Source of the DNA: Allotamlana fucoidanivorans
GTDB lineage: Bacteria > Bacteroidota > Bacteroidia > Flavobacteriales > Flavobacteriaceae
Reading direction: 5' to 3'
Length of the DNA stretch: 64,000 nucleotides
NCBI RefSeq assembly: GCF_045788535.1
Contig: NZ_CP074074.1
Span: 3,782,001-3,846,000, forward strand
In this document: piece after piece, positions 40,378 to 50,022 of the stretch
How the letters are laid out: every line of letters begins with the position of its first letter
Position numbering within the stretch: the stretch's first letter is position 1
Position numbers and translations under genes: made by a program
The notes under the pieces: model-generated
Told to the model about the DNA's origin: nothing
What the model saw: only the letters and a program-made list of their open reading frames with translations
Database searches by the model: none

Positions 40378-42672
40378 TTAAACTTTTTCAATAGTGATCT
40401 TTACACTTTTTGAAGCTGGCGTCTTCGCCGTATGTGCGTAACTCCCTAAAGGCACTAATACATTGGCCTCTGGAAAATACGTAGCACAACAACTTTTAGG
40501 AATATCATAGCCCACTACTTTAAATTGATGTGCTTCTCGAATGACCCCTTGAAATTCGGACTTTAAATTTACCACGTCTTGATCTTGCAAACTACGTAGT
40601 TTCATATCATCTCTATTCAAAAATATCACCCTTCTTTCATTAAAAATGCCTCTATATCGGTCATCCAGTCCATAAATTGTTGTATTAAACTGATCATGAC
40701 TACGTATAGTCATCATAATGAGTTCATCAGGTTTTAACTCCCATTTAGGCAACATATTAATAGAGAACTGTGCCTTTCCTGTTTTTGTATTAAATTCTCT
40801 ATTTCTAGCACCATTGGGCAAGTAAAATCCGCCAGGCTGTTTTATCTTATCATTATAATTGGTAAACCCTTCAACCACTTCAGCAATATCTGAACGCACC
40901 AAACCGTAATCTTCTTTATAAAGCAACCAATTTATTTGAGTACGGTCTTTTAAAGTAGCATGGGCTATTCCACAAACTACTGCAACCTCACTTAAAAGAT
41001 GTTTTGAACAGGGTTCTAAGACACCTTTAGTTGAAGACACCACTCCCATAGAATTTTCAACACTCTGCATTTGTACACCTGTTTTCTGATAATCTTTTTC
41101 CGCCCGCCCTAAACAAGGTAAAATCAGCGCTTCTTTACCAGTAACCAAGTGAGACCTGTTCAACTTGGTACTCACATGAACTGTAAGATTACAGCTCGCC
41201 AAAGCTTGGGCAGAATAAACCGTATCGGGAACCGCCGAAATAAAATTGCCCCCTAACCCCAAAAACACCTTTGCTTTATGTTCATGCATGGCCTTAATGG
41301 CATCAATAACAGAATAACCATGTTTAGCAGAGGGTTTAAATCCGTATTTTATCTCAATTTTATCTAAAAAAGCTTGCGGTGCAGCCTCCCATATACCAAC
41401 TGTTCTATCGCCTTGTACATTAGAATGCCCACGAACCGGACAAGTACCCGCGCCTTCTTTTCCTATACTTCCTTTTAATAACAAAAGGTTTACCAGTTCA
41501 CGAATGTTATCCACTGCATTTTCGTGCTGTGTTAATCCCATGGCCCAGCAAATGATAATTTTTTCCTTGTTTAAAACAAGTTCTAAGACCTCTTCAAACA
41601 CCTCTTTTGAAACTCCAGAAGCTTTTAAGCATGTTTCAAAATCATAAGTTTTTAAATCTGCAATAAAGGCCTCATATCCACTTGTATATTCTTTTATAAA
41701 CGTTTTATCAAAAACGGCACCTGTTTGTTCTTCCTTTTCAAGTAATTTTAACAGTAGTGCCTTTAAAAAGGCTACATCTCCATTAATGGTGATGGGTACA
41801 AATACGTCACAAAGCTTGGTACCGCCACTAAGTAACTTTAATGGCTTCTGCGGATTTGTGAATTTCATTAATCCCGCTTCTGGTAAGGGATTAATGGCTA
41901 CTATTTTTCCGCCATTTTTTTTAGTTTTTTCAAGGGCACTTAACATTCTAGGATGATTAGTAGCAGGATTCTGGCCTATAACCATAACCAAATCGGCCTT
42001 ATATAAATCATCAAGGGTAACCGATCCTTTTCCAATTCCTAAAGTTTCTGATAAGGCAGATCCGCTAGCTTCATGGCACATATTAGAACAATCTGGTAAA
42101 TTTGATGTACCAAACGCCCTTACAAACAATTGATATAAAAAAGCCGCTTCGTTAGTTGTTCGTCCCGAGGTATAAAATATGGCCTCATCAGGGTTTTTAA
42201 GTGCATTTAAGTGTGTGGCCACTTTTTTAAAAGCATCTTCCCATGCAATGGGAATATAATGTGAAGCTCCTTCTGCCATATACATAGGCTCAGATAAGCG
42301 TCCTGATTTTCCTATTTCAAAATCAGACCACCCCGATAGTTCATCAATAGAATGTGTTGCAAAAAAGTCGCGTCCTATTAATTTATTCTGCATTTCTTCG
42401 GCCATAGCCTTTAACCCATTTTCACAGTATTCTCCTAATGAGGAACGTTCATCATCAGGATCGGGCCACGCGCAACCTGGGCAGTCAAACCCTCCTTTTT
42501 GATTAATATGTTGTGAAATCTGTAAAAGATGTGAGGGCTTTATATATTTAAACGCATGAGTAACAGCTGCCTTTAACCCGCCAAATCCGGCACTATTTGT
42601 TGGAGGTGTTTTTACCTTCAGGTTTTCAAACGCTTCTGGAGTTAAAGCTTTATTTTGTGCTGTTTTACTCAT
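40378..42672 (-). CDS. YdeP/FdhF-family molybdopterin oxidoreductase
   Basis: A 764-residue cytoplasmic molybdoenzyme of the YdeP (formate-dehydrogenase-like) group. It carries the group signature FDCPGCAWPDPDDERS and YCENG near residue 57-85, and SNMCHEASGSALSETLG, where the Cys is the likely molybdenum ligand. No Tat signal and no in-frame selenocysteine codon are seen. The canonical N-terminal [4Fe-4S] ligand set of NapA/FdhF is not conserved, only CPGC and one later Cys. Substrate unknown; YdeP is linked to acid resistance in E. coli. It is transcribed divergently from a LacI-family gene, with a 98-bp region between. Confidence 0.87.
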   Translation of the reverse strand: MSKTAQNKALTPEAFENLKVKTPPTNSAGFGGLKAAVTHAFKYIKPSHLLQISQHINQKGGFDCPGCAWPDPDDERSSLGEYCENGLKAMAEEMQNKLIGRDFFATHSIDELSGWSDFEIGKSGRLSEPMYMAEGASHYIPIAWEDAFKKVATHLNALKNPDEAIFYTSGRTTNEAAFLYQLFVRAFGTSNLPDCSNMCHEASGSALSETLGIGKGSVTLDDLYKADLVMVIGQNPATNHPRMLSALEKTKKNGGKIVAINPLPEAGLMKFTNPQKPLKLLSGGTKLCDVFVPITINGDVAFLKALLLKLLEKEEQTGAVFDKTFIKEYTSGYEAFIADLKTYDFETCLKASGVSKEVFEEVLELVLNKEKIIICWAMGLTQHENAVDNIRELVNLLLLKGSIGKEGAGTCPVRGHSNVQGDRTVGIWEAAPQAFLDKIEIKYGFKPSAKHGYSVIDAIKAMHEHKAKVFLGLGGNFISAVPDTVYSAQALASCNLTVHVSTKLNRSHLVTGKEALILPCLGRAEKDYQKTGVQMQSVENSMGVVSSTKGVLEPCSKHLLSEVAVVCGIAHATLKDRTQINWLLYKEDYGLVRSDIAEVVEGFTNYNDKIKQPGGFYLPNGARNREFNTKTGKAQFSINMLPKWELKPDELIMMTIRSHDQFNTTIYGLDDRYRGIFNERRVIFLNRDDMKLRSLQDQDVVNLKSEFQGVIREAHQFKVVGYDIPKSCCATYFPEANVLVPLGSYAHTAKTPASKSVKITIEKV

Positions 42673-42770
42673 TATTTATTGGTTTTGTTACAAAATTACA
42701 TTCGACAATTTAATCAAATTAATTATTAAATTAAATATTATAACTTGTAGCACTATTTTAACTCATCTGA

Positions 42771-43796
42771 ATGAAGAAAAGAATTACACTTAAAGATATT
42801 GCACAGCATTTTGGGGTTTCAATAGCTACAGTTTCAAAAGCGCTAAAAGACAGTCATGAAATAAGTACCAGTACAAAAACAAAAATTCAAGACTACGCCA
42901 AATCTAATCATTACAAACCCAATGTTACAGCATTAAATCTACTTAACAAAAACACCAAAACTATCGGGGTTATAATACCCAATATCATGAATTCTTTTTT
43001 TGCAAAAGTTTTTGTTGGTATTGAAAATATCGCTTCTGAAAAAGGCTATCACTTAGTATCGTGTATTTCAAATGAATCATACGAAAAAGAGGTTAAAACC
43101 ATTGATTTATTAAAACATGGTTCCTTAGATGGCTTAATTATATCTTTAGCCGAAGAAACTCAGGTTTTACAAAACTATAAGCATCTCACCAATACCTTAA
43201 ATGAAGGCATCCCTATGGTGATGTTTGATAGAATTTCAGAAGATATTGAGTGTGATAAAATAATTGTTAATGATTTAGAAAGTGCTTTTCAGGCAACCAA
43301 ACATCTTATATTATCAGGCTGTAAACGTGTGGGTCTTATTTCGGTTATTGACAATTTAAGTGTTGGAAAATTACGCGTAGAAGGCTATAAAAAAGCGCTT
43401 CAAGAATGTGACATGCGTATTGAAGAAAAGTTGATTGTTCGTATCCATAAAAATGAAGATTTTGAAACAGCCTTAAAAATAGTTTTAGCAGACAAAACCA
43501 TTGACGGCTTACTTTGTTTAGAGGAAAGTTCGGCTGTGAATGCTTTAAAACTGATTAAACAAATGGACTATAAAATACCAGAAGACATGTCTATTGCCTG
43601 TTTTACCAATGGCAAACTACTTCAATATTTATCGCCATCTATTTCAGCTATAAGCCAGCATGGTAAACACATTGGGGAAACCGCCGCAAAAATGCTTATT
43701 GACCGCATAGAAAATGAGACTGAAAACAAACCTTATGTCACCAAAATAGTAAAAACAAGTTTGATTGAGCGTGACAGTACAAAGAAATTAAACTGA
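42771..43796 (+). CDS. LacI-family transcription regulator
   Basis: A 341-residue regulator: LacI helix-turn-helix at residues 3-25 (ITLKDIAQHFGVSIATVSKAL, hinge SNHYKPNVTALNL) and a periplasmic-binding-protein-like effector domain. Effector would be a sugar. It is divergent from the YdeP-type gene and 5.4 kb from the xylose operon; the effector could be a pentose or a hexose. No xylR-like gene is closer to xylB, so control of the xyl operon is possible. Confidence 0.9.
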   Translation: MKKRITLKDIAQHFGVSIATVSKALKDSHEISTSTKTKIQDYAKSNHYKPNVTALNLLNKNTKTIGVIIPNIMNSFFAKVFVGIENIASEKGYHLVSCISNESYEKEVKTIDLLKHGSLDGLIISLAEETQVLQNYKHLTNTLNEGIPMVMFDRISEDIECDKIIVNDLESAFQATKHLILSGCKRVGLISVIDNLSVGKLRVEGYKKALQECDMRIEEKLIVRIHKNEDFETALKIVLADKTIDGLLCLEESSAVNALKLIKQMDYKIPEDMSIACFTNGKLLQYLSPSISAISQHGKHIGETAAKMLIDRIENETENKPYVTKIVKTSLIERDSTKKLN

Positions 43797-43859
43797 AGTT
43801 TTAACATGCCATTAATAAACCCACTACCTGCTAACCGCTATTTTTGATTTTCAACAAAT

Positions 43860-44231
43860 ATGAACATTATGGCAAAAACTGAACGTATTCAATATAGCAA
43901 CAAATCTTTTTCTTGTTCGCTAGCTTTTACATTACACTTAATTGGTGATAAATACAAAAGCCTAATAATATTTCATTTAAAAGATGGCCCCGTACGGTCA
44001 GGTGAATTGCAAAAGAGCATCACAGATATTTCAAATAGAATGTTTACTTATTCTATTAGAGCTTTAGAAAAAGATGACCTGGTTAAACGAAAAATTTATC
44101 CTGTAACACCCCCAAAAGTAGAATATAGTTTAACTTTTAAAGGCGAGTCTCTTCTCCCCATTATTCTTGAACTAAATAAATGGGGAGAAGATTTTGCCAC
44201 AAATAATCATTTGTATGCTCCTGCTGAATAA
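43860..44231 (+). CDS. HxlR-family transcription regulator
   Basis: A 123-residue winged-helix protein of the HxlR (MarR-like) family. The conserved start SFSCSLAFTLHLIGDKYKSLI contains the single Cys near residue 18 used for redox or electrophile sensing in relatives such as HypR/YodB. Motif SNRMFTYSIRALEKDDLVKRK is the recognition region and wing. The convergent glyoxalase-fold gene overlaps its last 25 bp; HxlR regulators often control detoxification genes next to them. Confidence 0.9.
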   Translation: MNIMAKTERIQYSNKSFSCSLAFTLHLIGDKYKSLIIFHLKDGPVRSGELQKSITDISNRMFTYSIRALEKDDLVKRKIYPVTPPKVEYSLTFKGESLLPIILELNKWGEDFATNNHLYAPAE

Positions 44232-44728
44232 TGCAATTCGTAAGAATGTGAATAGATTTCGAAAACTGTTCCAAACGGATCTTCTACATACACCATTCTA
44301 TACGGCTTTTCCCCTGGGTAATATTCTCTAATTGGCATACGCTGCTTACCACCAGCTTCTACAATTTTTTCCAATAATCCTTCAACATCTGGATCTTGAA
44401 TTGAAAAATGAAACAACCCCGATCTATAGGGCTCAAAATTTGGTTTTAGATCTTTACTCTCTTTAAATTCAAACAATTCAAAACCAATTTTATCACCTGA
44501 AGAAAGATGCGCTATTCTAAAATTACCCCAGCCCTTACCAAATACATCAATACACATTTTACCAATAGCGGTTTCATTTTCTTCAGTAACTTCTGTAGGC
44601 TCCATAATCACATAAAACCCCAAAACCTCGGTGTAAAACTTTACAGCTTCTTCTAAGTTAGGCACCGTTATTCCAACATGGGAAAATGTCCTTGGATAAG
44701 GTTTGTTTACTTCGTTTAATTGATTCAT
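44207..44728 (-). CDS. Glyoxalase/VOC-superfamily protein
   Basis: A 173-residue vicinal-oxygen-chelate protein (FSHVGITVPNLEEAVKFYTEVLGF; FHFSIQDPD; VYVEDPFGTVFEIYSHS). Metal-ligand His and Glu are at the usual positions (SHVG, EIYS). Members include lactoylglutathione lyase, dioxygenases and thiol transferases; the substrate cannot be set. Convergent with HxlR, with 25 bp of overlap at the 3' ends. Confidence 0.83.
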   Translation of the reverse strand: MNQLNEVNKPYPRTFSHVGITVPNLEEAVKFYTEVLGFYVIMEPTEVTEENETAIGKMCIDVFGKGWGNFRIAHLSSGDKIGFELFEFKESKDLKPNFEPYRSGLFHFSIQDPDVEGLLEKIVEAGGKQRMPIREYYPGEKPYRMVYVEDPFGTVFEIYSHSYELHYSAGAYK

Positions 44729-44930
44729 ATACGTTGTGTGTTACCCGTAATCTTTTAATTTAATTAATCAGAAACGGAAAATTTATAATCATTATTCAAG
44801 GCAAAAATAAAATTTAATTAACTAAAAAACAATACGTTACAAATTATGCAGATAGTTACACCAATGTGTATTTTGCTGATTTAAAGACCATAAAAGATTA
44901 AATGTTTTTTAAAATAGAACCATCCTAAAT

Positions 44931-44959
44931 AAAAAAAGCTCAACCATAACTGATTAAGC
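44931..44959 (-). terminator. Intrinsic terminator of the xyl operon
   Basis: On the minus strand GCTTAATC and GGTTGAGC pair (8 bp, two G-U wobbles) around a 6-nt loop, followed by seven T. It lies 34 bp after the transporter stop codon. Confidence 0.65.
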
Positions 44960-44992
44960 CTGTTTTTGACGAATTCGTAGGAAGCTGTTATT

Positions 44993-46372
44993 TTACTTCT
45001 TCCAAATATTTTCCATTTCTTCCAAAGTTTTTCCTTTTGTTTCTGGTACCATTTTCCAAACAAATATTGCCGAAAGGACACTCATTACCCCATAAAACAA
45101 ATAGGTGCCACCACTACTAAACTCCATCATGGGCGGATAGGTTGAAGAGATAAAAAAGTTTGCTGCCCATTGTGCTGCTACGGCAATGGCAATAGCCTGA
45201 CTTCTTATTTTATTGGGATAAATCTCAGCAATTAACACCCAACAAATTGGACCCCAACTCATCATAAACGAAGCCGTGTAAATGATAATAAATACTAAGG
45301 TTGCCATACCAATAATGTTTTGAAAAGCTAATATTGAAATAGCAATCATGCCAACAGCCATACCTATAGATCCAGTGATTAATAACGGTTTTCTTCCCCA
45401 TTTATCAACCGTTAAAATAGCCACTACGGTAAAAATCACATTAACCAGCCCCATGATAATTGTTTGTAGCATGGAGGCATCTTTTGCCGCACCCATACTT
45501 TCAAAAATTCTAGGCGCATAGTACAAAGCCACATTGATACCTACAAATTGCTGAAAAACAGACAGCAGAACACCTACTATAATAACAACCTTACCATAAG
45601 AAAATAGCTTTCCTTTAACCGAAGAGTCTACCGAGTTTTTAATATCGCCCAGAATTTCTTTTGCTTTATCAAGTCCGTTGAAACGTGTCAAAATAGAAAG
45701 CGCTTTATCATCTTTATGTTGTAACGCCAGATATCTTGGTGTTTCAGGCATAAAAAACATCAGTATGGCAAAAATGGACGCTGGAATGGCTTCAGATAAA
45801 AACATACGTCGCCAACCAATCTCATTAATCCATTCTATGGTTTGCCCGTCTGCAATGCCCCAATTCACAAAATAAACTACGAGCATACCAAAAATAATGG
45901 CAAACTGATTTAAGGACACCAACTTTCCTCTAATATCGGCTGGCGCAATTTCACCAATATACATAGGACACACTGCTGAGGCTAAACCAACACCAATACC
46001 ACCAATAACACGGTAAAAATTAAATATCCACAGTAAACCTATAGAAGGAACTCCTTTTTCAAAAAACAAAAATTCTGGATTTCCTGAACCTAAAGCAGAC
46101 AATAAGAATAATACACCCGCAATGATTAAGGCATTTTTTCTACCATACCGAGAAGAAACCAATCCTGAAATGGCTCCTCCAATAATACAGCCAATAAGTG
46201 CTGAAGACACGGTCATGCCATGTACAAAAGAGCCTAGCCCTTGGCTATCAATTAAAAAAGATTGTATAGATTTTTCAGCCCCTGAAATAACCGCAGTATC
46301 ATACCCAAACAGCAAGCCACCAAGCGTTGCGACAAGTGTTACGACGTAAATAAATGACTTGTTCTGTTTCAT
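44993..46372 (-). CDS. xylE: XylE-type sugar/H+ symporter
   Basis: A 459-residue MFS sugar transporter with twelve hydrophobic segments and family motifs GYDTAVISGAEKS (TM1), RYGRKNALI, PETPRYLALQHK and PETKGKTLEEME at the end. It is the last gene of xylB-xylA-xylE and starts 2 bp after xylA, so D-xylose is the likely substrate. Its stop codon is followed by a terminator. Confidence 0.9.
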   Translation of the reverse strand: MKQNKSFIYVVTLVATLGGLLFGYDTAVISGAEKSIQSFLIDSQGLGSFVHGMTVSSALIGCIIGGAISGLVSSRYGRKNALIIAGVLFLLSALGSGNPEFLFFEKGVPSIGLLWIFNFYRVIGGIGVGLASAVCPMYIGEIAPADIRGKLVSLNQFAIIFGMLVVYFVNWGIADGQTIEWINEIGWRRMFLSEAIPASIFAILMFFMPETPRYLALQHKDDKALSILTRFNGLDKAKEILGDIKNSVDSSVKGKLFSYGKVVIIVGVLLSVFQQFVGINVALYYAPRIFESMGAAKDASMLQTIIMGLVNVIFTVVAILTVDKWGRKPLLITGSIGMAVGMIAISILAFQNIIGMATLVFIIIYTASFMMSWGPICWVLIAEIYPNKIRSQAIAIAVAAQWAANFFISSTYPPMMEFSSGGTYLFYGVMSVLSAIFVWKMVPETKGKTLEEMENIWKK

Positions 46373-46374
46373 AG

Positions 46375-47700
46375 TTATATGTATTGATTTAAAATGTTTT
46401 CAAATAATTCCTGTTTACCACTTTTTAAAGCTAGCTCACCATTCTCTTGTGCAATTTTATAAAGATCTTCCATGGTTAACTTTCCTTCCTCAAATGCTTT
46501 TCCGTTTCCAGAATCAAAAGAACTGTAACGCTCTTGTCTTAATTTTTCATACGGTGAAGATGTGATAATTTTATCAGCAATCAGCAAAGCACGAGCAAAA
46601 GTATCTGCCCCTCCAATGTGAGCGTGGAATACATCTTCTAAATCGGTTGAGTTTCTTCTTATTTTAGCGTCAAAGTTAACACCACCGCCTTGTAGGCCTC
46701 CTGCTTTTAAGAAAACCAACATAGCTTCAGTAGTTTCCTGAATATTATTTGGGAACTGATCGGTATCCCAGCCATTTTGATAATCCCCACGGTTGGCATC
46801 TAAGCTTCCTAACATACCCGCTTTTGCGGCCACTTCTAATTCATGCTGAAAGGTGTGTTGTGCCAAGGTAGCATGGTTCACTTCTATATTGATTTTAAAG
46901 TCTGCATCTAGTCCATATTCTTTTAAGAAACCTATTGCCGTAGCTGTATCAAAATCATATTGGTGTTTAGAAGGTTCCATAGGCTTAGGTTCAATAAAGA
47001 AATTCCCTTTGAATCCTTGTGATCTTGCATAATCTCTGGCCATGCCTAAAAAACGTCCCATGTGGTCTAATTCACGTCCCATATCTGTATTTAACAATGA
47101 CATATAGCCTTCACGACCACCCCAAAACACATAGTTTTCACCACCTAATTTAATGGTTGCATCTAAAGCTAATTTTATTTGTCCGCCTGCTCTGGCTACC
47201 ACATCAAAATCAGGATTGGTTGCCGCTCCATTCATATATCTTGGGTTAGAAAAGCAATTGGCCGTTCCCCATAATAATTTTACGCCTGAAGCCGCTTGTT
47301 TTTCTTTTAAATAATCTGTTATTAAAGCTAATCGTTCTTCTGACTCTGCAAACGTTGGTGCTTCTTGAATCAAATCAAAATCATGAAAACAGTAGTATCC
47401 AAAACCCATTTTTGTGATAAACTCAAAAGCCGCATCCGCTTTATCTTTTGCAGCTTGAATAGGGTCTGATGATTTATCCCATTCAAAATTTTGTGTACCA
47501 GGCCCAAAAGGGTCACTTCCCTGACCACAGAATGTATGCCAATAGGCTACAGAAAACTTAAAATGCTCACGCATGGTTTTTCCTGCCACCACTTGATCTG
47601 GATTATAATATTTGAACGCTAATGGATTATCTGAATCCTTGCCCTCGTATTTTATTTCTCCAATACCTTTGTAAAACTCTTTACTTCCTATTAATGCCAT
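46375..47700 (-). CDS. xylA: Xylose isomerase
   Basis: A 441-residue enzyme converting D-xylose to D-xylulose. Landmarks are FHDFDLIQE, VFWGGREGYMSLLNTD (metal-binding and catalytic region), FFIEPKPMEPSKHQYDFD, and LGSLDANRGD with metal ligands. Length is normal for group II xylose isomerases. Located between xylulokinase and transporter. Confidence 0.96.
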   Translation of the reverse strand: MALIGSKEFYKGIGEIKYEGKDSDNPLAFKYYNPDQVVAGKTMREHFKFSVAYWHTFCGQGSDPFGPGTQNFEWDKSSDPIQAAKDKADAAFEFITKMGFGYYCFHDFDLIQEAPTFAESEERLALITDYLKEKQAASGVKLLWGTANCFSNPRYMNGAATNPDFDVVARAGGQIKLALDATIKLGGENYVFWGGREGYMSLLNTDMGRELDHMGRFLGMARDYARSQGFKGNFFIEPKPMEPSKHQYDFDTATAIGFLKEYGLDADFKINIEVNHATLAQHTFQHELEVAAKAGMLGSLDANRGDYQNGWDTDQFPNNIQETTEAMLVFLKAGGLQGGGVNFDAKIRRNSTDLEDVFHAHIGGADTFARALLIADKIITSSPYEKLRQERYSSFDSGNGKAFEEGKLTMEDLYKIAQENGELALKSGKQELFENILNQYI

Positions 47701-47727
47701 AATCTTATTTTATTTATCTTTTGTTTT

Positions 47728-49212
47728 TTATTTATTAGCTAATAATATCTCTAATTCCTTTTTCCAGTTATCATACGCCTTTGCATAAGGTACTTTATCT
47801 TCCATAGGCTTGTAGGTCATAACATGGTCATTTGCCGATATGTTATCACCAAACGTTTTATAATCGCCATCAACCAAACCAACCGCTCGTGCCGCACCAA
47901 TAGCCCCCGTAGTATTATATATTTCAATATCATGTCCAATCAGTGTTGCTACCGTATCTGAAAATATTTCTGATCGGAATAAATTATCATTTCCAGCTTT
48001 AATCACCTTAATTTCCGCATTGTCATGTTTTAAAATATCCATACCGTATACAAATGAAAACGCTATACCTTCAAGGGCTGCTCTACACAAATGACCATTT
48101 CCATGCTTGTTCAAATTTAAATTACAAATATGTGTTCCTAAGGTTTTATTATTCAGCATACGCTCGGCACCATTTCCAAAAGGAATAACACAAACACCTT
48201 CTGAACCTACCGGTACCTTATTGGCCTTTTCATTCATCTCCTCATACGCATTTGACGCTAAATTATCTTTTAACCATCTGTACTGTATGCCAGCCCCATT
48301 GATACATAAAAGTTTTCCTAAATTGGTTGTTTTCTTGGAATAGTTGACATGCGCGAACTGATTTATCCTAGAGCCTTCTTTTGATTTTTTCTGATTAGTT
48401 ACAGCATAAATGACACCTGAAGTACCTCCCGTTGCAGCCACGTCACCATGATTAAACACATTTAAAGACAACGCATTATTGGGCTGATCTCCAGCGCGGT
48501 AAACAATAGGAATCCCTACTGGTAACCCCGTTTCTGAAGCACCCTTTTCATTTACAACGGACTGGGTTTTAAAATTTTCTACAATATTTGGTGTTAAATC
48601 AGGATTGATACCATAATAGTCTAATAACCAATCGGCCACCTTATCTTCTTTATAATCCCATAAAATGCCTTCTGACAATCCGTTCTTTGTAGTGTTGATT
48701 TCTCCTGTTAACTTTAAGGCAATAAAATCTCCAGGCAGCATATATTTATAAATTTTAGCATAAAGTTCTGGCTCATTATCTTTAACCCATTTTAGTTTTG
48801 AAGCTGTAAAATTACCTGGTGAATTTAATAGGTGCTCCATACACTTTTCATGTCCTAAATCTGAAAACGCTTTGTTTCCAATGTCAACAGCACGACTATC
48901 ACACCAAATGATTGAATTCCTCAAAGGCTCTCCCTGCTTGTCAACTACTACTAAACCATGCATTTGGTAAGAAATGCCAATCCCTGTAATTTTTGAGGCG
49001 TCAACATGAGCCTCTTTTATAGCACGTTTTGTTGCTTTGCATATGTATTGCCACCACATGTTAGGATTCTGCTCTGCCCAATTTATTTGTGGCGCTTCAA
49101 TTTCCATCTCATTGGGTGGTTCATGAAGCGAAATTATATTTTTTCCTGTTTTAGCATCAACTATGGCAACTTTGATAGAAGAGCTTCCTAAATCATATCC
49201 TATGTAATACAA
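47728..49212 (-). CDS. xylB: Xylulokinase
   Basis: A FGGY-family kinase of about 494 residues phosphorylating D-xylulose. N-terminal GYDLGSSSIKVAIVD is the phosphate-binding motif; NWAEQNPNMWW, WCDSRAVDIGN, and GGTSGVIYAV and GAIGAARAVG in the C-terminal ATPase fold are also seen. No ATG precedes GYDLG; I use TTG 49212, giving the usual MYYIGYDLG start; a TTG twelve codons further upstream (49248) is the alternative. It opens the xyl operon. Confidence 0.92.
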   Translation of the reverse strand: MYYIGYDLGSSSIKVAIVDAKTGKNIISLHEPPNEMEIEAPQINWAEQNPNMWWQYICKATKRAIKEAHVDASKITGIGISYQMHGLVVVDKQGEPLRNSIIWCDSRAVDIGNKAFSDLGHEKCMEHLLNSPGNFTASKLKWVKDNEPELYAKIYKYMLPGDFIALKLTGEINTTKNGLSEGILWDYKEDKVADWLLDYYGINPDLTPNIVENFKTQSVVNEKGASETGLPVGIPIVYRAGDQPNNALSLNVFNHGDVAATGGTSGVIYAVTNQKKSKEGSRINQFAHVNYSKKTTNLGKLLCINGAGIQYRWLKDNLASNAYEEMNEKANKVPVGSEGVCVIPFGNGAERMLNNKTLGTHICNLNLNKHGNGHLCRAALEGIAFSFVYGMDILKHDNAEIKVIKAGNDNLFRSEIFSDTVATLIGHDIEIYNTTGAIGAARAVGLVDGDYKTFGDNISANDHVMTYKPMEDKVPYAKAYDNWKKELEILLANK

Positions 49213-49392
49213 ACTGATTGGTTTTTTAAGTAAAATGAGTTCTACCAAAGTTAAGCACAGATGCTATATGCTTGCAACAAACACCTAAAAACTTCCTATT
49301 TCACCAAAGGCACAAAAATCCATAAACACCTAAAAAACAATATATTACAAAATAATATTTATTACTTAAAGGTTTTCGTAACTTTCAAAAAT

Positions 49393-50019
49393 TTATTGCT
49401 TAGAACGAGCAATAATCTTTTGTAGCTTTAAATAGTCTGTTTCTGAATCAATATCAAAATTTTGAACGTTACTATCAACTTCTATAACAGCATTATGATA
49501 CTTTTTAAGTATCTTTTTAGCTCCAAAATCGCCTGTCATCCCAGACAATTCTTGTAAATAGCACGCGTCAAATAATACAGGAACACCTTTGGTTCCATCC
49601 TTATAGGAACTCACTAAAATTTGATTGTTACCTATAGTAAATTGGGCAATAAGATTATTTAAATATGCGGACGTAATAAGCGGTTGATCTGCCAAAACAA
49701 TCAGTAATCCATTAACTTTATGGGAGGTTTTCATCAAATGCTTAGCAACATAAGCAATAGAACTTCCAATGCCACCTTCCCACCTTGCATGCTTTAAAAC
49801 GGTGATTTTAGCATCCTTAATTTCCTTATAAATCATATCAAAATGCGCGCCTAAAACTATAAAATCTTGCGCGCCATCACTTGCTAAAACTGTTTTAACA
49901 CGATGCTTAATTAATGTAGTCTTGTTCCATGCTATTAACTGTTTGGGGCTTCCAAATCTAGAAGAGCTTCCTGCTGCTAAAATAGCTATAGCAATATTTT
50001 TTGAAAGAGTTACAGACAA
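49393..50019 (-). CDS. mocA: MocA-type molybdenum cofactor cytidylyltransferase
   Basis: A 208-residue nucleotidyltransferase with the signature ILAAGSSSRFGSPKQLI and LADQPLI. MocA uses CTP to make molybdopterin cytosine dinucleotide (MCD), the cofactor form of xanthine-dehydrogenase-family enzymes. It is the last gene of the operon with XdhC and the Mo-hydroxylase subunits, 3 bp after XdhC. MobA (19799) serves the MGD enzymes. Confidence 0.87.
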   Translation of the reverse strand: MSVTLSKNIAIAILAAGSSSRFGSPKQLIAWNKTTLIKHRVKTVLASDGAQDFIVLGAHFDMIYKEIKDAKITVLKHARWEGGIGSSIAYVAKHLMKTSHKVNGLLIVLADQPLITSAYLNNLIAQFTIGNNQILVSSYKDGTKGVPVLFDACYLQELSGMTGDFGAKKILKKYHNAVIEVDSNVQNFDIDSETDYLKLQKIIARSKQ

Positions 50020-50022
50020 GCC

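Noticed and set aside
44881..45081. A small gene overlapping the end of the sugar transporter
   Set aside because: It runs through the transporter terminus and its terminator and has no recognisable product; it is a shadow frame.
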